NCBI GenBank assembly: GCA_003184365.1 | Contig: NKYR01000138.1 | Coordinates: forward strand, 2,988-66,987 | Source of the DNA: Evernia prunastri | Lineage: Eukaryota > Ascomycota > Lecanoromycetes > Lecanorales > Parmeliaceae | DNA length: 64,000 nucleotides | Reading direction: 5' to 3' | Part shown: positions 1-12,032 of the stretch, in pieces | Numbering within the stretch: the stretch's first letter is position 1 | Layout of the letters: each line of letters opens with the position of its first letter | Translations under genes and position numbers: made by a program | The notes under the pieces: model-generated | Database searches by the model: none | The model's input: only the letters and a program-made list of their open reading frames with translations | Told to the model about the DNA's origin: nothing

Positions 1-206
1 CGAAGCACGTTGATTAGATTCTTCGTCTATATAAATATTAATTCTTAAGAAGTAATAGAGCAGTTAAATAGAAGAATATATATATATATATATATACTTT
101 CTTCGATTACATCTGCTGAAGTAAATAATCTTCATCGATCTGCTTCGTCTGATTCGCGACTGCTTCACACGTTTCTTGATAGATCTTTCGACTGTCTTCG
201 TTAATA
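1..206 (-). repeat. 3' LTR of the gypsy relic, truncated by the window start
   Basis: It aligns over its full visible length with 7,081-7,278, with shared blocks such as acgttgattagattcttcg. Its inner edge at 206 reads TATTAACGAAG on the minus strand, where the other copy reads TGTTAACGAAG. The canonical TG terminus has become TA, as RIP would do. Confidence 0.8.
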
Positions 207-219
207 ATTTCCTCTTTCA
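207..219 (-). other. Polypurine tract of the gypsy relic
   Basis: On the minus strand a purine run (GAAAGAGGAAAT) directly precedes the LTR start at 206, the position expected for the plus-strand primer of an LTR retrotransposon. It supports both the LTR boundary and the minus orientation. Confidence 0.6.
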
Positions 220-3200
220 TATCTTATAACCCTTATAAGATTATTCTCTTTAGCGCTTTATATATTCGTTATAGTTCGTTAAAAATTCAATTCTATATTC
301 GAGATCGAGAAGTTCGCTAATTTCTTCTTTTTCTTATCGATAACGAAGTCGAGATTCGTGATATGAAAATGAATAATCGTAAATCATTTAATCGAGTCTA
401 ACACAATTCGTGATATCTAATAGTAGTTAACGAGAGTAGAATTAAGGCTGACGAGATTGATCTCGTAAATAAAGATTCGTGTCTCGTTGACATAATCGAT
501 TTCACTCATTATCTGATCTCGTATCGTTATTATAATCTTTCATTATTTGATTTTATAGACTCTCATAATTACTTAAGACGATCTTATTATTCTTATTAAA
601 TGCTTAAAGATCGTTAAATATTATCGCGTTTAATAGAAGAAGAAATTTATTCATCAAGATATTAACACGTTATAATGCTTTAATTTATAGACAATAGACT
701 ATCTTTAGTCTCTCGACGTTTATAATAATCTAAGCATAATGCGCGATGAATTCACGAAAGCTTAAGATAAACTAACGAAGATTCGCAGTGATATTAAGTA
801 GCTCTCGAGTAGAGTTATTAATAGAAATAACGTTACTAAGTTTTCGTAATATAACTTTAATGCTTATAGCAGATACATTGCGTTTTAATAGTCTTCTATC
901 TAAGAAAAAGACGTTTATTATATATATATCACGAAAGACTAACTTAACAACGATTTTCTACTCAAAGACTTCGTAAGATTAATAGAATTCGTCGATGAAA
1001 TTCTTCAGACTATCGCGAAACTCTATCGTTAATAAGATAAGTTTTGCTTTAATGAAATCTTATACTATCGACGTTGAAAATAATAAGATTAAAATAAACG
1101 TTTTAATCTTATCGAATTTAGAGAATAATTTAATAATATTAATTAAGATCTTTTTAGCTATAAGACTTATATGAAATAAAAGCTTTACTCTTTATTAACG
1201 TAAAACGATAAATTACGTTATCTTAAGTGAAAGTATAATTATAATTTTTAATATAAAAGTGAGAATCAAAGTAACTTCGACGAAGTTAAAGTTTAGTGAG
1301 TAATAAGTTCACGCTTTTTATACGATGATTTCTAAAGTAACGATAAGTCTTATTTCGAAATCTAAGAGTTTGATACGTCGTAATAAGATTACTAAAGTAT
1401 CGAGTTTATTTAATATCTCTTTAATAATATTTTATATAACGTACGTCACGTTCTTTATTAAAAAATTATAAAGTTTATAAAGCTTATAATTTAAGTTATC
1501 GCTTTCGTGATCGTTCTTTGACTTTTATATATCGAAATTTATATTTATCGCTTACTAAACTAATATACGCGTGAAAAATTCGATTCGAGTCTTAAATATC
1601 TTAGTTAGCTCGTCTATCGAGAAGAATAATAATTTAATAGATTCGTCGTCGTCGTTAGAAGAAATAAAGATTAATAGAAGATCGCTTATTTAGTTGTAGC
1701 TATCGATAAATTTACTTATACTAAATTAAGAACGTAGATTTTGATGTAATAAAAAAGGATTTATTGTAAGAATATAATGAAAAAAAAAAGAATTCTCGCG
1801 ATAATAGATTATATGCAATTAAGCTAGCGTAAACGCGTAAGCTAACGTAGATCTTATACTTATTTAATGATTTCTATAACTATAACTCAGAGAAACTAAA
1901 TAGTCTCTATAACTTAATAGTACTGTATTTAATACTTGATAGATATAATCTATAAACTAAATCTATAATTTCTTGATAATGCTATTTAGACTCTACGCTC
2001 TTAATAATGTTATTTAGACTCTATATTCTTAAATAATTCTTGTTCTACTTTTTATAATATTAAATAGACTCTACGTCTGCGATAATTCGATACTTCTATT
2101 AGATTTATTAAGACTCGATAATTAGCGAATACTTTAAATGCTATTATCGTATCAAGTTAAATACGTTTTCGAGATATTTTGCGAACTTTTACGTATTATC
2201 GACGAGCTTATAATCTTTTTAGATCACGTAATAATATAACTTACGTCTAATGTACTTGAAATTAAAAATATTATTTACTTTATTCTTTTAATAAACTTTA
2301 TCGTCGATAATAATATCTATTAAAGAGAGTGAGAGAATAACGCGATCTTTAAAGTTATTTTAATAAAACGACTTTAATATAAAGATATAAAAAATAGATT
2401 ATATCTTTATTTAATAAAGTAACTTGAATCGATAGATATTAAGCGTTATTAACTCTAAAATCTAAAATAATTCTTATCGCTTTCTGTAAGAATCGTACTG
2501 TGATGATAATCGTAGTAATATATAACGAAGATAATAAGCTAAGAAGAAAAGGTCTATGGAGGGAGAATGATCTAGATATAGATTATTTCTATGCATTAGA
2601 CTCTATAGGGCTAGTCTAGACAGATATTAAGATACGAGATGTGTTAAAAGTATTAGATGTGTCAAGAGTACGGTCGTAACACTTTTAGTCGAGCTTTTTA
2701 TAAGATCTTTGAGATCTAATACTCGAGAAGTGTAGTTAAATCTAATATCTCTTCTTCAAGATAAGACGTTATTTATATTAATCGTAGTATCTTACCTGAA
2801 AGTCTTAAGTCTTAATAAACTTATTCTTTAGAGCTTTATATGGTTATTAAAGCTTTTTAATTATTTCGTTCGTATTAATATTGATTTCTTTACGCTTAAA
2901 TACGTCGACGAGCTAAAAGAATCGAAAGTCTCTGTCGTTGCAAATATAGAAGAGACTATATTTTATAATACTACAATTATTATCGTTATAGACGTATTTT
3001 AATAAAAAAAGTAGACGAACTTAATTGTCTTACTAATAGTTGATATATATTCGAAGATACTATTCGATAATTTAATTTTAACGCTTCGTAAGATTATTTA
3101 TTTATTAATAATAGACGATCGAGAGATTATAATCGATTTTTAAGACTTATACTAGATATTATTAGAAGTAAGACGTAAATAGACTATTTCTATCGCTGAT

Positions 3201-4470
3201 AATACTCTTTGATATATTATAAAACCGATAGACTTCGCGAATAAAAAGCGTCGCAAATTGCTTTAAGATTAAAATCTTACGATAAGACACGTAGTAATAT
3301 ATTTTGTTAAATCGATTTATTACTATTATAATATAATTAAAGATTATATCGTCGATAGAATATCGATTATTTAATAAATTCGTAATAAAGTCGATAGTAA
3401 TAAATTTTCACGAGTCGTCTGAAATAGATACGAGAGTTAATTCTTTATACGAAGAATATCGAGTTTCTTTAAATCGTTAATATATATCGTAGATTCTAAT
3501 ATATTTCGCTATATCATGATTTATATTAAATTAATATAATTAACGACGAATACGACTAACGATTTTATTTCGATTTATATAATCTGCTGTGGGCGAATTA
3601 TAAAAAGTTTCTTATAATACGCAATTTTAGATCTTTATTTCGAAACACGTAGAGACGATTTTTCTAAATGTATAATAAATCGATATATTATTTATAATCA
3701 GAATTGTTAATAATTATAACCGCTAAATCGTTCTTTAGTTCTTTAGCGATTATTTATATAATAGTTTACGAAAGTCTTAATAACTCGCTTATATAATCTA
3801 CGACGTCTTTATTATCTAGATCTTTTAAATTCTTCGCTATCTATCTTAACTATTTGATCTTCGTTTACGATCGTTAAAGTAAACTTAAAAAATAAAATCA
3901 TCGTATAAGTTATATTAGATTCGTAATAATCTTTTCGACGCGATAATCTATTAATCGATATTAAATTTTAAAGTCGAAGACTAATAGAAATTCGATTTAA
4001 TAAGTTTTGAGATTATAATAATCTATAATAATAATAATGCGATATTAAGTCTTCTTTAGATATTTTCGTTAGATCTAAAAAAATATTATAATTATTAAAA
4101 GCTCTTAATCAGACGTTTTATAATTTAACTTAGTCGAGATAAGTTTATAACTATAAAACGTTATTAAGTGCGAATATAAGTTTTTTTATCTTTATAAGAG
4201 AATATTAGTAAGAACTTAATTACTAACGTTTATCTCGATTTGAGAAATAATAATTAAATCGTAATAAATTAATAGAGATATCTTTATAAATATTCTTTTA
4301 AGATTTTAAAAGATTAATTGTATCTCGATATTTTATTAAATAAAAGAGACAATGATTTTAATAAGCTTAGTTATTTATCGTGCGATAGAGCTATATTCTC
4401 GAATAAAGCGATGATAAAAATTACAAAATCTAAGAAATAATTAAGTTTGCTTGATTGTCGTAGGTCGAGA

Positions 4471-5299
4471 TTAATCGATAATTATCAATACTCTATTAGA
4501 GTTTATGAAGATATCGTTAAATTTTATAATATAGTCGAGAAACTCGATAATATTGACGCTAAATTCGCACTTTTCGAGCTTTACAAATAGTGTATACTTT
4601 CGTAAAACGTTTAAGACTTTTTTAATATAAGTATCGTATTCTTTAGAATTGTTAGAGTAAATAAAAATATCGTTCAAATAAATTATCACAGTAACGTTTA
4701 TTAGATATGATAGTGTTTTATTAATATAAGATTGAAATATATTAAAGCATTGATAAGTTCGAAAGATATTACACAGTATTTAAATAGGTTATATTTAATT
4801 CGAAAAACGATTTTTTATTTATCGTCTTTTTTGATTCGAATCAGATTATAAATAATATTTTAAAGATTAATTTTTATATAAATCTTAACGCGGCGAAGAT
4901 AATAAAGTATTTCAGAGATTAACGAGATGAACTATTTATCTCGCACGATAATAATATTTAAGATACGATAATCTATATAGAAATAAAGTTTTTAATTATT
5001 CTTTTTAACGAATAAAATAGAAAAATTAGCGAATAATTTTAAACGTCTAATAAAGTCTAACTTTAAATTTACTCTATATAATTCTTTAAAATAATTAATT
5101 CTAACTCTAATAAGTTATATAACGAATCGAAAAAAGACGTAATCTTAGATTGAAGATTAATATTATAACTTAGCTCTTTTCGAAGTAAGAGTAATATAAT
5201 TTCAATATCTTCGTTAAATACGTTGACGTATTCGAAGTAGATAGCGAGTAAAACTTGAATTAGTGAATTAGTAGTAACAATATAATAGATACAGATCAA
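4471..5299 (-). pseudogene. Ty3/gypsy reverse transcriptase remnant
   Basis: Two open fragments carry the pol landmarks in order. The fragment at 5,299-5,069 has the pre-RT signature: ..EYVNVF.., then ..SLYNLLELEL..LKNYIE, matching the family pattern plYnLS..EL..L..YI. The fragment at 4,689-4,471 has MIIYLNDIFIYS, a mutated form of the catalytic YxDD block (first Asp replaced by Asn), followed by LRKYTLFVKLEKCEF and ..IEFLDYII, the usual L..L...L.lk..KC.F....eFLG..I. Several replacements (Asp to Asn, Gly to Asp) are G-to-A type, and the reading frame is interrupted between the fragments. This is a dead copy. Confidence 0.85.
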
Positions 5300-7080
5300 A
5301 TTATTCTCGATTTTTTTATCGAAGTCTCTCTAATTCAACAATCGAATATTATTAAATATCTAAATTTTATATGAAGATTAATTAATAATAAAATTAATGA
5401 TTTTCAGTTAGAGTAGATCTAGAATAACACGATACTTCTTTATTGAGATAACGCGAAAAGTATATTAATAATATTAATCTTTGATAGAGCTAATTTTAAT
5501 ACGATAGAGAATCTTATTTAATGCGAAACTTATTATTCTATTATTAATATCTACGACTTTAACGATTCGAGCTTAAAGCGACTTAAAATTTAAGAACTTA
5601 ATAAACTCTTTATCTATAAAATTTGTCGTAACGTCACAGTCGATAAGAAAAGATAGAGTTATTTTAATATATTGAAAGTCGTCAAAATCGTGATCTCTTT
5701 AGAGTGTGATTTGCGTCGAGATATAATTAAGCGAATTATTATTTATTGTTTTAAATAGACTTATTAAGATTAAACGAAGAAACTTCTTTTTTAAGCTCTT
5801 TTTTAATTTTTTTAATTATCGCGTTATATTACGTCTTAATTATTTCGATAATAACTCTAAGATTAAATTCTAACTATTCAACGATACTTTCTCTAATGGT
5901 ATCGAATAATCTTTAAAAACTTAATTATCTCATAATATCGTTTCTACGAGTAGTAAACTAACTCGACAATATATTATTTAATTTAATACTCTTTTCGTTT
6001 ATAACGTATATACGACTCTATATCTCGACGTTTCTTTCGATAATTCATATAAATATTAACACGTTTTTTATTATTGAAAATCGATAGAGAATTTAACTTA
6101 ATCGTTAAATTCTTTAAAAATTAACGATTATTTACTAAAGAGATAATTAGAGATTATTTGTCGTTTAAGAAATAAACTCGCTTAACTCAACTATCGAAAT
6201 TCTTTTTTTCTTCGAAAGTTCGTTTACAAATTTTGAGATAATTCTCTATTTATTATATTACTCTTTTAAATTCTATAAAGATATCTAAAAGCTTTAAATA
6301 AAATTGTTACAATCGATCAAAAATATCTAGAGTTAATTTTTTTTGAAAGATATAACAAATTGTAGAATCGTTTTATAATAAGTTCGTTATTATTATTTCG
6401 AATCGATTAATAAAATTTTAAATAGACTTATTTTATCTCATTCGAATTCTTTTTATTTTAAGCTTAGTATTTAATTTGACGTCTTCGATAAAGTAATTCT
6501 TTAATAATTATTCTTATAACTTATTTTAATCTTTAAAGATTTCTCGTCTCTTTTGAAGTCTTAATAATTAAATTCGAATCTTAATTTTATCGTTAAGATA
6601 CGAATATATCGTAGAGATTTGTATATTCGAGTTATGAATTAGTTATAGATTAAAGTAGTTATTATACTCGATAATTTATAGTCGTACGTCTATAAATATC
6701 GATAACTTCTTACATTTCACTCGGTTCTCTCGAAACTATAAGACGTATATAATATTATTATCTTCGATAACGATAGAAGAAATAGTTTGACTTCTTACTG
6801 CTAGATCTCTCAAATTTATCGAATCTCGTTCTCTCTGTGAGCGAATAGAGTGTTAATTTGACGTATATCGTTAAGCGAGTTCGATCTCTAACGCGATGAT
6901 ACGAGCAAGAAGCTATTAAGCTATATCGAGACTAATCGTATCTCGTTGAGATCTGATAAGACGTCTTGATGATATCATTACTGAAAAAGTTCGTTCTCTG
7001 ACGAGAATATTTATAATGCGTGAGTCGACTTAACTTTGAAAGAATTAATATAATAGTTAGCTTGATCTGAAAAGACTTGT

Positions 7081-7278
7081 CGAGATACGTTGATTAGATT
7101 CTTCGTTTATATAGATATTAATTTTTAAGAAGCAAGAGAGCAATCAGACAGAAGAATATTTATATATCCTCTCTTCGATTGCATCTGCTGAAGTAAACAA
7201 TCTTTATCGATCTATTTCGTCTAACTCGCGACTGCCTCACACGTTTCTTAACAGATCTTTCGACTATCTTCGTTAACA
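7081..7278 (-). repeat. 5' LTR (right-hand) of the gypsy relic
   Basis: This is the homolog of 1-206. Its outer end at 7,278 keeps the TG terminus on the minus strand. The inner end cannot be fixed because the left copy is cut off by the window; the LTR probably extends left of 7,081 into about 6,800-7,080. Confidence 0.75.
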
Positions 7279-8684
7279 TATATAATCGTTCTCAAACTTG
7301 ATCTCTCGTAGATTTATACTATTATTCAAATCTATATTATTATTCTCGATAGATTTTAAAATAGTAAAAGAATTAGAAGAATTAGAAGAACGAGTAGATG
7401 TTAAAATATTAACTAACTTCTTTCTACGCTTATACGCTCTTACTTTTTTAATTAACTCTTATTTAATATTAGATTTAATATTAGATTCAACTTTTTTCAC
7501 TTATACTCGAATTCGTTATCTTTTCAAATTTGAATATAATTCGATTTATAATACTTTTATAATAGTTTACTTTTTATATTCTTTAAAGTCGATTAATCAC
7601 GAAGTTTAATTCTTAGCTTTATATCGTTAATATAGTCTTTTAAATTTACGTATATCGAATTATTATTTCTCTACTCTAAAGATACGAAGATAATTATCGT
7701 TATCTTACGACTAAAGATATCACTTATTAAGCGCTGAGAATTAAGATAATCGCGAGTAGTAAGTTTAGCTTTAAGACGAGAAAATCGAAAGTCTGCGAGA
7801 TCGATAGAGTTCGTTAATAATATAGATAATTAAATAATTATAGTGACGAGAGAAGTAGAGATAACTGACGCGCGATTACGTATACTCGCGATATCGTTAT
7901 TCTTTTTATTCTTTCTTCTCTGTAATAATTATACTCGAAAACGATATTTCGATATTAAATTTATTAATTAAATTCTTCTAAACGATCTTAAATTAACTCT
8001 TTAAATTCTTAAATTAGATCTTATAATATCTTCGCGAATTTAAGTTTTTTCAATAATAAACTAATTAAGAGTGATTTTAAATATTATAATTCTATTTAAT
8101 ACACTTTCAGCGAGCTCGAATATCACGTCTAATAACGATAATAGAATTAACGTTATTCTTTGTAAGTAATCTAAGCGCTAAATAATCGAGCGATAAAATA
8201 AAAATTTATAAAAATCTCGACGATACTTATAAATCTATTATTATTAATTCTATTATTATAAGTAATAATAATAGATACTATTTTATTACTTATAGACTCT
8301 TTCTTAATAATTTAAATCTTAATATAAATATAACGATATATTAAACTAATTCGAAGCTCTTTTTTATTCTTTCACTTCTTTGAGAATAATATTTTATTTC
8401 TCGCGATAATCGATCGAAATCGACTTAATATTAAAATAATTCTATTTAAATATAGTAAGAAATTATATAAAGAAATCGCAACGAGTGAGACTCTATAATA
8501 TATTAAGTATCTCTTTTCTATAATATGCTTACGAGTATTTTTATTTTAATTAACTAATAATATAAATAGTAAAATAGCGTTATTAAGCGTATACTTTTGA
8601 ATCTCGATGTTAAACGTAATCTTTTCGCTCTTCTAAAACGATTTCGTTTTATTTTTATATAAAATCGTCGTCTTCTTCTTCGCT

Positions 8685-8740
8685 TTTTTCTTTTTCGTCT
8701 TCTTTTTCTTCTTCTTCTTCTTCTTCTTCTTCTTCTTTTA
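8685..8740. repeat. (CTT)n microsatellite
   Basis: Uninterrupted cttcttctt run within AT-rich DNA, preceded by imperfect ctttttc units. Confidence 0.85.
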
Positions 8741-9127
8741 TATCTCGAATACTCGCTTTTCTTTATTCTTCTTATTATTTATTATTATCTTCGAATTATA
8801 AATTACTATTTTTAATAAAGGTTATTTAGCGATAAAAAGAAACTAAGAAGAACGAAAAGATAAGCTTTTTAATTCACTAATTATTAATTAATTAAAGAAG
8901 AATTTTAAACGATATCTATTAGATAGAGAAGAAAGTTTTAATAAAGATATATTATTTAAAGACTTAGATAGATTAAGCGACGAACTCGATCGTACGAGAT
9001 TAAGAAGAGAATTAGTGATTAACTAACGACGAGATTTCTTAGAAAACTTCGATTTATTAAGTTTTAATAATAATATCGTCGATATTATCTATTTACGAGT
9101 CGATATAAAAAGCTTTGATTTAAATTT

Positions 9128-9203
9128 AATAGATATAACAAATATAGATATAACAAATATAGATATAACAAATATAGATATAACAAATATAGATATAATA
9201 AAT
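9128..9203. repeat. 15-bp minisatellite, about five units
   Basis: The unit atagatataacaaat is repeated head to tail. The last unit differs by one C-to-T change (ataataaat). There are no spacers, so it is not CRISPR-like. Confidence 0.85.
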
Positions 9204-9614
9204 ATATCTGCTTTAGAAGAGACTTTATTTAATATAATATTTATACGTCTCTTTCTAACTAAATTCTTTCTGAGAAAAAAAATCTTATCACTTATAATTA
9301 TAACGACGATATAGTCTATAAATGTGATAAGCGAAACTCTCTCTATATGCTTATGCTATATCGCTCAAATAATTTCAATTTAAAAAGATGAAATAACTGC
9401 TGAGACGTCTATATTGTGATATTTGAATTAATATCATTTTGCTTGCATGAAATACGATTCCCATCAAATTTTAGCGGATCGAGATATGAAGTTAAAGCCT
9501 CCGTCAAGAATTTCCCAAAGCACTGTAATTGTCGTCGCCACGTAGATCCTTTGAAAATAAAAAAAATAAAAAATTAGTTGCACGTTAATAGTGAAGTTGC
9601 TTATAGTTATGTGA

Positions 9615-9658
9615 AGTTGCTCACTCTACGCATAGCAGAAAATGCGTAGAATAAGCAA
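9615..9658. other. Stem-loop (inverted repeat) in a repeat flank
   Basis: gttgct..tctacgcat is followed after a short loop by atgcgtaga..agcaac, giving a long imperfect hairpin. A related ctatgcgtagg motif follows at about 9,670. Function unknown. Confidence 0.55.
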
Positions 9659-9668
9659 CTCAGCTCTG

Positions 9669-10008
9669 CTATGCGTAGGCTATACGTAGGATAAACTTTT
9701 CAAATTTGTCGATGTAAATAGATAGATGAAGTATAAAGATATGATAGTCTTTAAGATAGGAGTCGACTTCGATGAAATTGAACCCTAAAAAATTTGAAAA
9801 CACGCTAAGCTTATCGAAATACACTTTTTTTATAGAGAAAACTTCAACAGTTAAATTTATTTTCGATGATAGAGAATCGAAAACGTTTTGTAATTCAAAG
9901 CATGTACAAATGGATCCCGTAATTACCACTAATCCAGGTTATTAATCATGTGTGAACCATGTCTAACCCGTTTCTGAGAATCAGGTTTGGCCTATAAGGT
10001 GTTGAAAT
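9669..10008. repeat. Dispersed repeat R1, copy 1
   Basis: The part 9,929-10,008 recurs at 11,505-11,584 in the same orientation. The part from about 9,790 to 9,965 recurs, diverged, in inverted orientation at 47,314-47,490. It overlaps a minus-strand open frame of 86 codons (9,929-9,669) that I do not recognise. R1 is interrupted at 10,009 by a copia-type LTR. It may be the remnant of an old transposon, but no terminal repeats or coding domain identify it. Confidence 0.7.
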
Positions 10009-10430
10009 TGTAGGGTAGAGGACTGCCAAGGCCTCGGCCCGGCTAAAGACCGGGCCAAGGCCGGCCTTGGCACCGGCCCTACATAGGTCGCCCTTTGTAC
10101 CATAGTACTCCATAGTTAATACAACTAAGTGTCCTACCACATAATCTTGACAGGTTATGAGCCCGGGTTTGTCCGGCGCTGTTTATCTACAGTGGTAACC
10201 TATTGCCAGCTATGGCTGCAGTGACCTCTAAGCATTTGATGCCCATCGCATTGCGGTGTGGCCATCGCGACGAGTCGCAGTAGCTATACAGGCCTCTTTG
10301 CAAACCTCCTTGATATGGGCATTGCCCACTGCAAAATGGTTCTTTGGCCGCACGAAAATCGATGGCTGGGGACTTCTCCAGCTTCCGTCAGGCCAGCATG
10401 CCGCGCCAGCCAAATCGTTGCACTGCCAAG
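10009..10430 (+). mobile_element. Copia-type small LTR element, copy 1 (LTR, PBS, partial interior)
   Basis: The LTR spans 10,009-10,152 (144 bp, TG...CA). It is followed directly by a primer site complementary to the anticodon arm of initiator tRNA-Met, then about 278 bp of interior, and then a single N at 10,431. It is essentially identical to 10,779-11,200. The base composition is GC-rich, with no sign of RIP, unlike the DNA to its left. No gag or pol coding sequence is visible. The first 75 bp of the LTR start TGTAGGG and end CCCTACA, and enclose a ggcccgg/ccgggcc hairpin and the palindrome ccaaggccggccttgg. Confidence 0.75.
10153..10167 (+). promoter_or_regulatory. Primer binding site, half-tRNA initiator Met
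   Basis: ggttatgagcccggg immediately follows the LTR terminal CA. It is the complement of the GGGCUCAUAACC anticodon stem-loop of initiator tRNA-Met, the primer used by copia/Ty5-type elements. The same site is seen at 10,923 and 41,553. Confidence 0.8.
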
Positions 10431-10431
10431 N

Positions 10432-10778
10432 TTCTTGCCAAGACTCTGAGTAAGCCACTGCTTGAATAGCAGTTATTTCAATGAAACATCACTCAATCAA
10501 TAGCGCGTCAAATAAGAAGATCCTTGGATCGTTGGAAAGCGCAGATTGAGGCCTATAATCTACGAAAGTCTGAAAGTATCATGCACTGAGGGCATAGAGG
10601 CATTGAAGTTGCAAGTATATTACACCCAAATTTTGATGTTCCTACGCTCGGGAGGCCTAGCGGGCTGACTCAGCACGCGATACCTAAAAGCGTAATCAGA
10701 TGGAGGTTTACATTGGCTGCACATACAAATTCAAGGTTTTTTAGCTCAGCCCTACCTTATTGTTTTATATATACTGAT
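10432..10778. repeat. Dispersed repeat R2, copy 1
   Basis: Nearly identical to 12,033-12,379, with only a few transition differences. Copy 1 ends exactly where the LTR of the small copia-type element begins (10,779), while copy 2 continues past that point. Copy 2 therefore behaves as the empty site. Confidence 0.85.
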
Positions 10779-11503
10779 TGTAGGGTAGAGGACTGCCAAG
10801 GCCTCGGCCCGGCTAAAGACCGGGCCAAGGCCGGCCTTGGCACCGGCCCTACATAGGTCGCCCTTTGTACCATAGTACTCCATAGTTAATACAACTAAGT
10901 GTCCTACCACATAATCTTGACAGGTTATGAGCCCGGGTTTGTCCGGCGCTGTTTATCTACAGTGGTAACCTATTGCCAGCTATGGCTGCAGTGACCTCTA
11001 AGCATTTGATGCCCATCGCATTGCGGTGTGGCCATCGCGACGAGTCGCAGTAGCTATACAGGCCTCTTTGCAAACCTCCTTGATATGGGCATTGCCCACT
11101 GCAAAATGGTTCTTTGGCCGCACGAAAATCGATGGCTGGGGACTTCTCCAGCTTCCGTCAGGCCAGCATGCCGCGCCAGCCAAATCGTTGCACTGCCAAG
11201 GATCAACAACCCCTGAAACATTGCCAGCTTCCCTGCGTAGGACACGCTAACGAGATTTTCAGACCTTGTTATCCTCTACACCGCTCCACCAACAGTGGAT
11301 CTATCAAAACCGAGCCAATAGTGACTGTCCGGCGTGGCTGGAACCAGCAACAGCATTGTCTGACCACGGCCTGGAACATTCTAAACTGGCCGATTCCCCC
11401 ACAGAGCGCTTAAGAAAAGCCCGTTGTGAGGCAAAACAACAAGGGTGCCTTGTTGTTGTGGAGCATTTCGGCCTCAGAAGCCCCTGAAGAAGGAGGCTGG
11501 GCC
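10779..11503 (+). mobile_element. Copia-type small LTR element, copy 2 (possible TRIM)
   Basis: LTR 10,779-10,922, primer site 10,923-10,937, then about 565 bp of interior without gag, protease, integrase or RT. The interior ends in a purine-rich stretch (gaagaaggaggctggg, 11,486-11,501) resembling a polypurine tract, directly before the N at 11,504. If a 3' LTR followed, the element would be about 0.87 kb, the size and layout of a terminal-repeat retrotransposon in miniature. The alternative is that the N hides a longer autonomous copia interior. A truncated third LTR copy lies at 11,585-11,661. Confidence 0.65.
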
Positions 11504-11504
11504 N

Positions 11505-11661
11505 CTAATCCAGGTTATTAATCATGTGTGAACCATGTCTAACCCGTTTCTGAGAATCAGGTTTGGCCTATAAGGTGTTGAAATTGTAGGGTAGAGGACT
11601 GCCAAGGCCTCGGCCCGGCTAAAGACCGGGCCAAGGCCGGCCTTGGCACCGGCCCTACATA
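11505..11661 (+). repeat. R1 copy 2 followed by truncated copia-type LTR
   Basis: Same junction as 9,929-10,085: R1 tail followed by the first 77 bases of the 144-bp LTR, cut by the N at 11,662. Bounded by N on both sides, so this is probably the same locus type assembled twice or a segmental duplicate. Confidence 0.75.
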
Positions 11662-11662
11662 N

Positions 11663-11940
11663 ATCTGGGACGCGAGGGGCGAGGGGTAGGAGGGCGGCGA
11701 GGAGGCGAATGAGGCTGCACTGCTGCCTTGCGAAGAGGTAAGAGGTGAACTCGGTGGCAATGAGTCTGTTCGGGCCTTCTTTGTTGGAGGTCTGCCGCCG
11801 CGATTGGGAGTGGTACTGCGTGGTGGTGTACCGCGATTGCCAGCGGAGGAAGATTCGCTCAACGGTCGTCTAGAAACGTCAGGGGAAGTGTCAAGGAACT
11901 GCAGGAAGGGTTGTAGGATACCTGAAATGCTTAGTAACAA
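11663..11940 (-). pseudogene. Pro/Ser-rich protein fragment, unidentified
   Basis: An open minus-strand frame of about 92 codons reads from an ATG-like start at 11,940 to the N at 11,662. It is rich in Ser, Pro, Thr and Arg, with a basic patch (GRPPTKKARTD) that could be a nuclear localisation signal or weak AT-hook-like segment. It is not assignable to a family. Composition is GC-rich and typical of fungal coding DNA, but the fragment is isolated between repeats and cut by the gap. It may be a transposon ORF fragment or chance. Confidence 0.3.
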
Positions 11941-12032
11941 TCGGGCGAGGAGTACCCAAGGCGAATGCGTTCATGGCGGAGTGGTGAAGGAATATGGTGT
12001 AACAATTATTCGCGTGTAGGATAAACAAAATA

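Larger units (their letters stand above)
1..7278 (-). mobile_element. RIP-degraded Ty3/gypsy LTR retrotransposon (left LTR cut by window edge)
   Basis: Two related terminal segments (1-206 and 7,081-7,278) bracket a very AT-rich interior. On the minus strand two fragments match Ty3/gypsy reverse transcriptase in the right order (5,299-5,069, then 4,689-4,471), so the element reads right to left: 5' LTR at the right, 3' LTR at the left. Stops occur everywhere and the two LTR copies differ mainly by C/T and G/A changes, the pattern expected of RIP. A stretch near 3,000-3,060 (minus) loosely resembles the start of an integrase core, but is too decayed to call firmly. Gag and protease are expected at about 5,500-6,800 and are not recognisable. 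No part can be functional. Confidence 0.85.
7279..9560. other. AT-rich RIP-like stretch without recognisable genes
   Basis: TA-rich, stop-dense sequence continuing the AT-rich block beyond the gypsy element. The longest open frame (7,298-7,609, plus) is low-complexity Leu/Ile/Phe/Tyr and matches nothing I recognise. Two simple repeats lie inside: a CTT/CTTTTT tract at about 8,685-8,740 and a 15-bp minisatellite at 9,128-9,203. It probably consists of further mutated transposon sequence. Confidence 0.6.

Noticed and set aside
7298..7609. 103-codon open frame in the AT-rich block
   Set aside because: Low-complexity Leu/Ile/Phe/Tyr composition as expected by chance in RIPed DNA; no motif, no flanking exons.
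9128..9203. Possible CRISPR-like array
   Set aside because: Units are contiguous 15-mers with no spacers, in a fungal genome; it is a minisatellite.
10153..10167. tRNA-Met gene fragment
   Set aside because: Only the complement of the anticodon arm is present, directly after an LTR terminus; it is a primer binding site.
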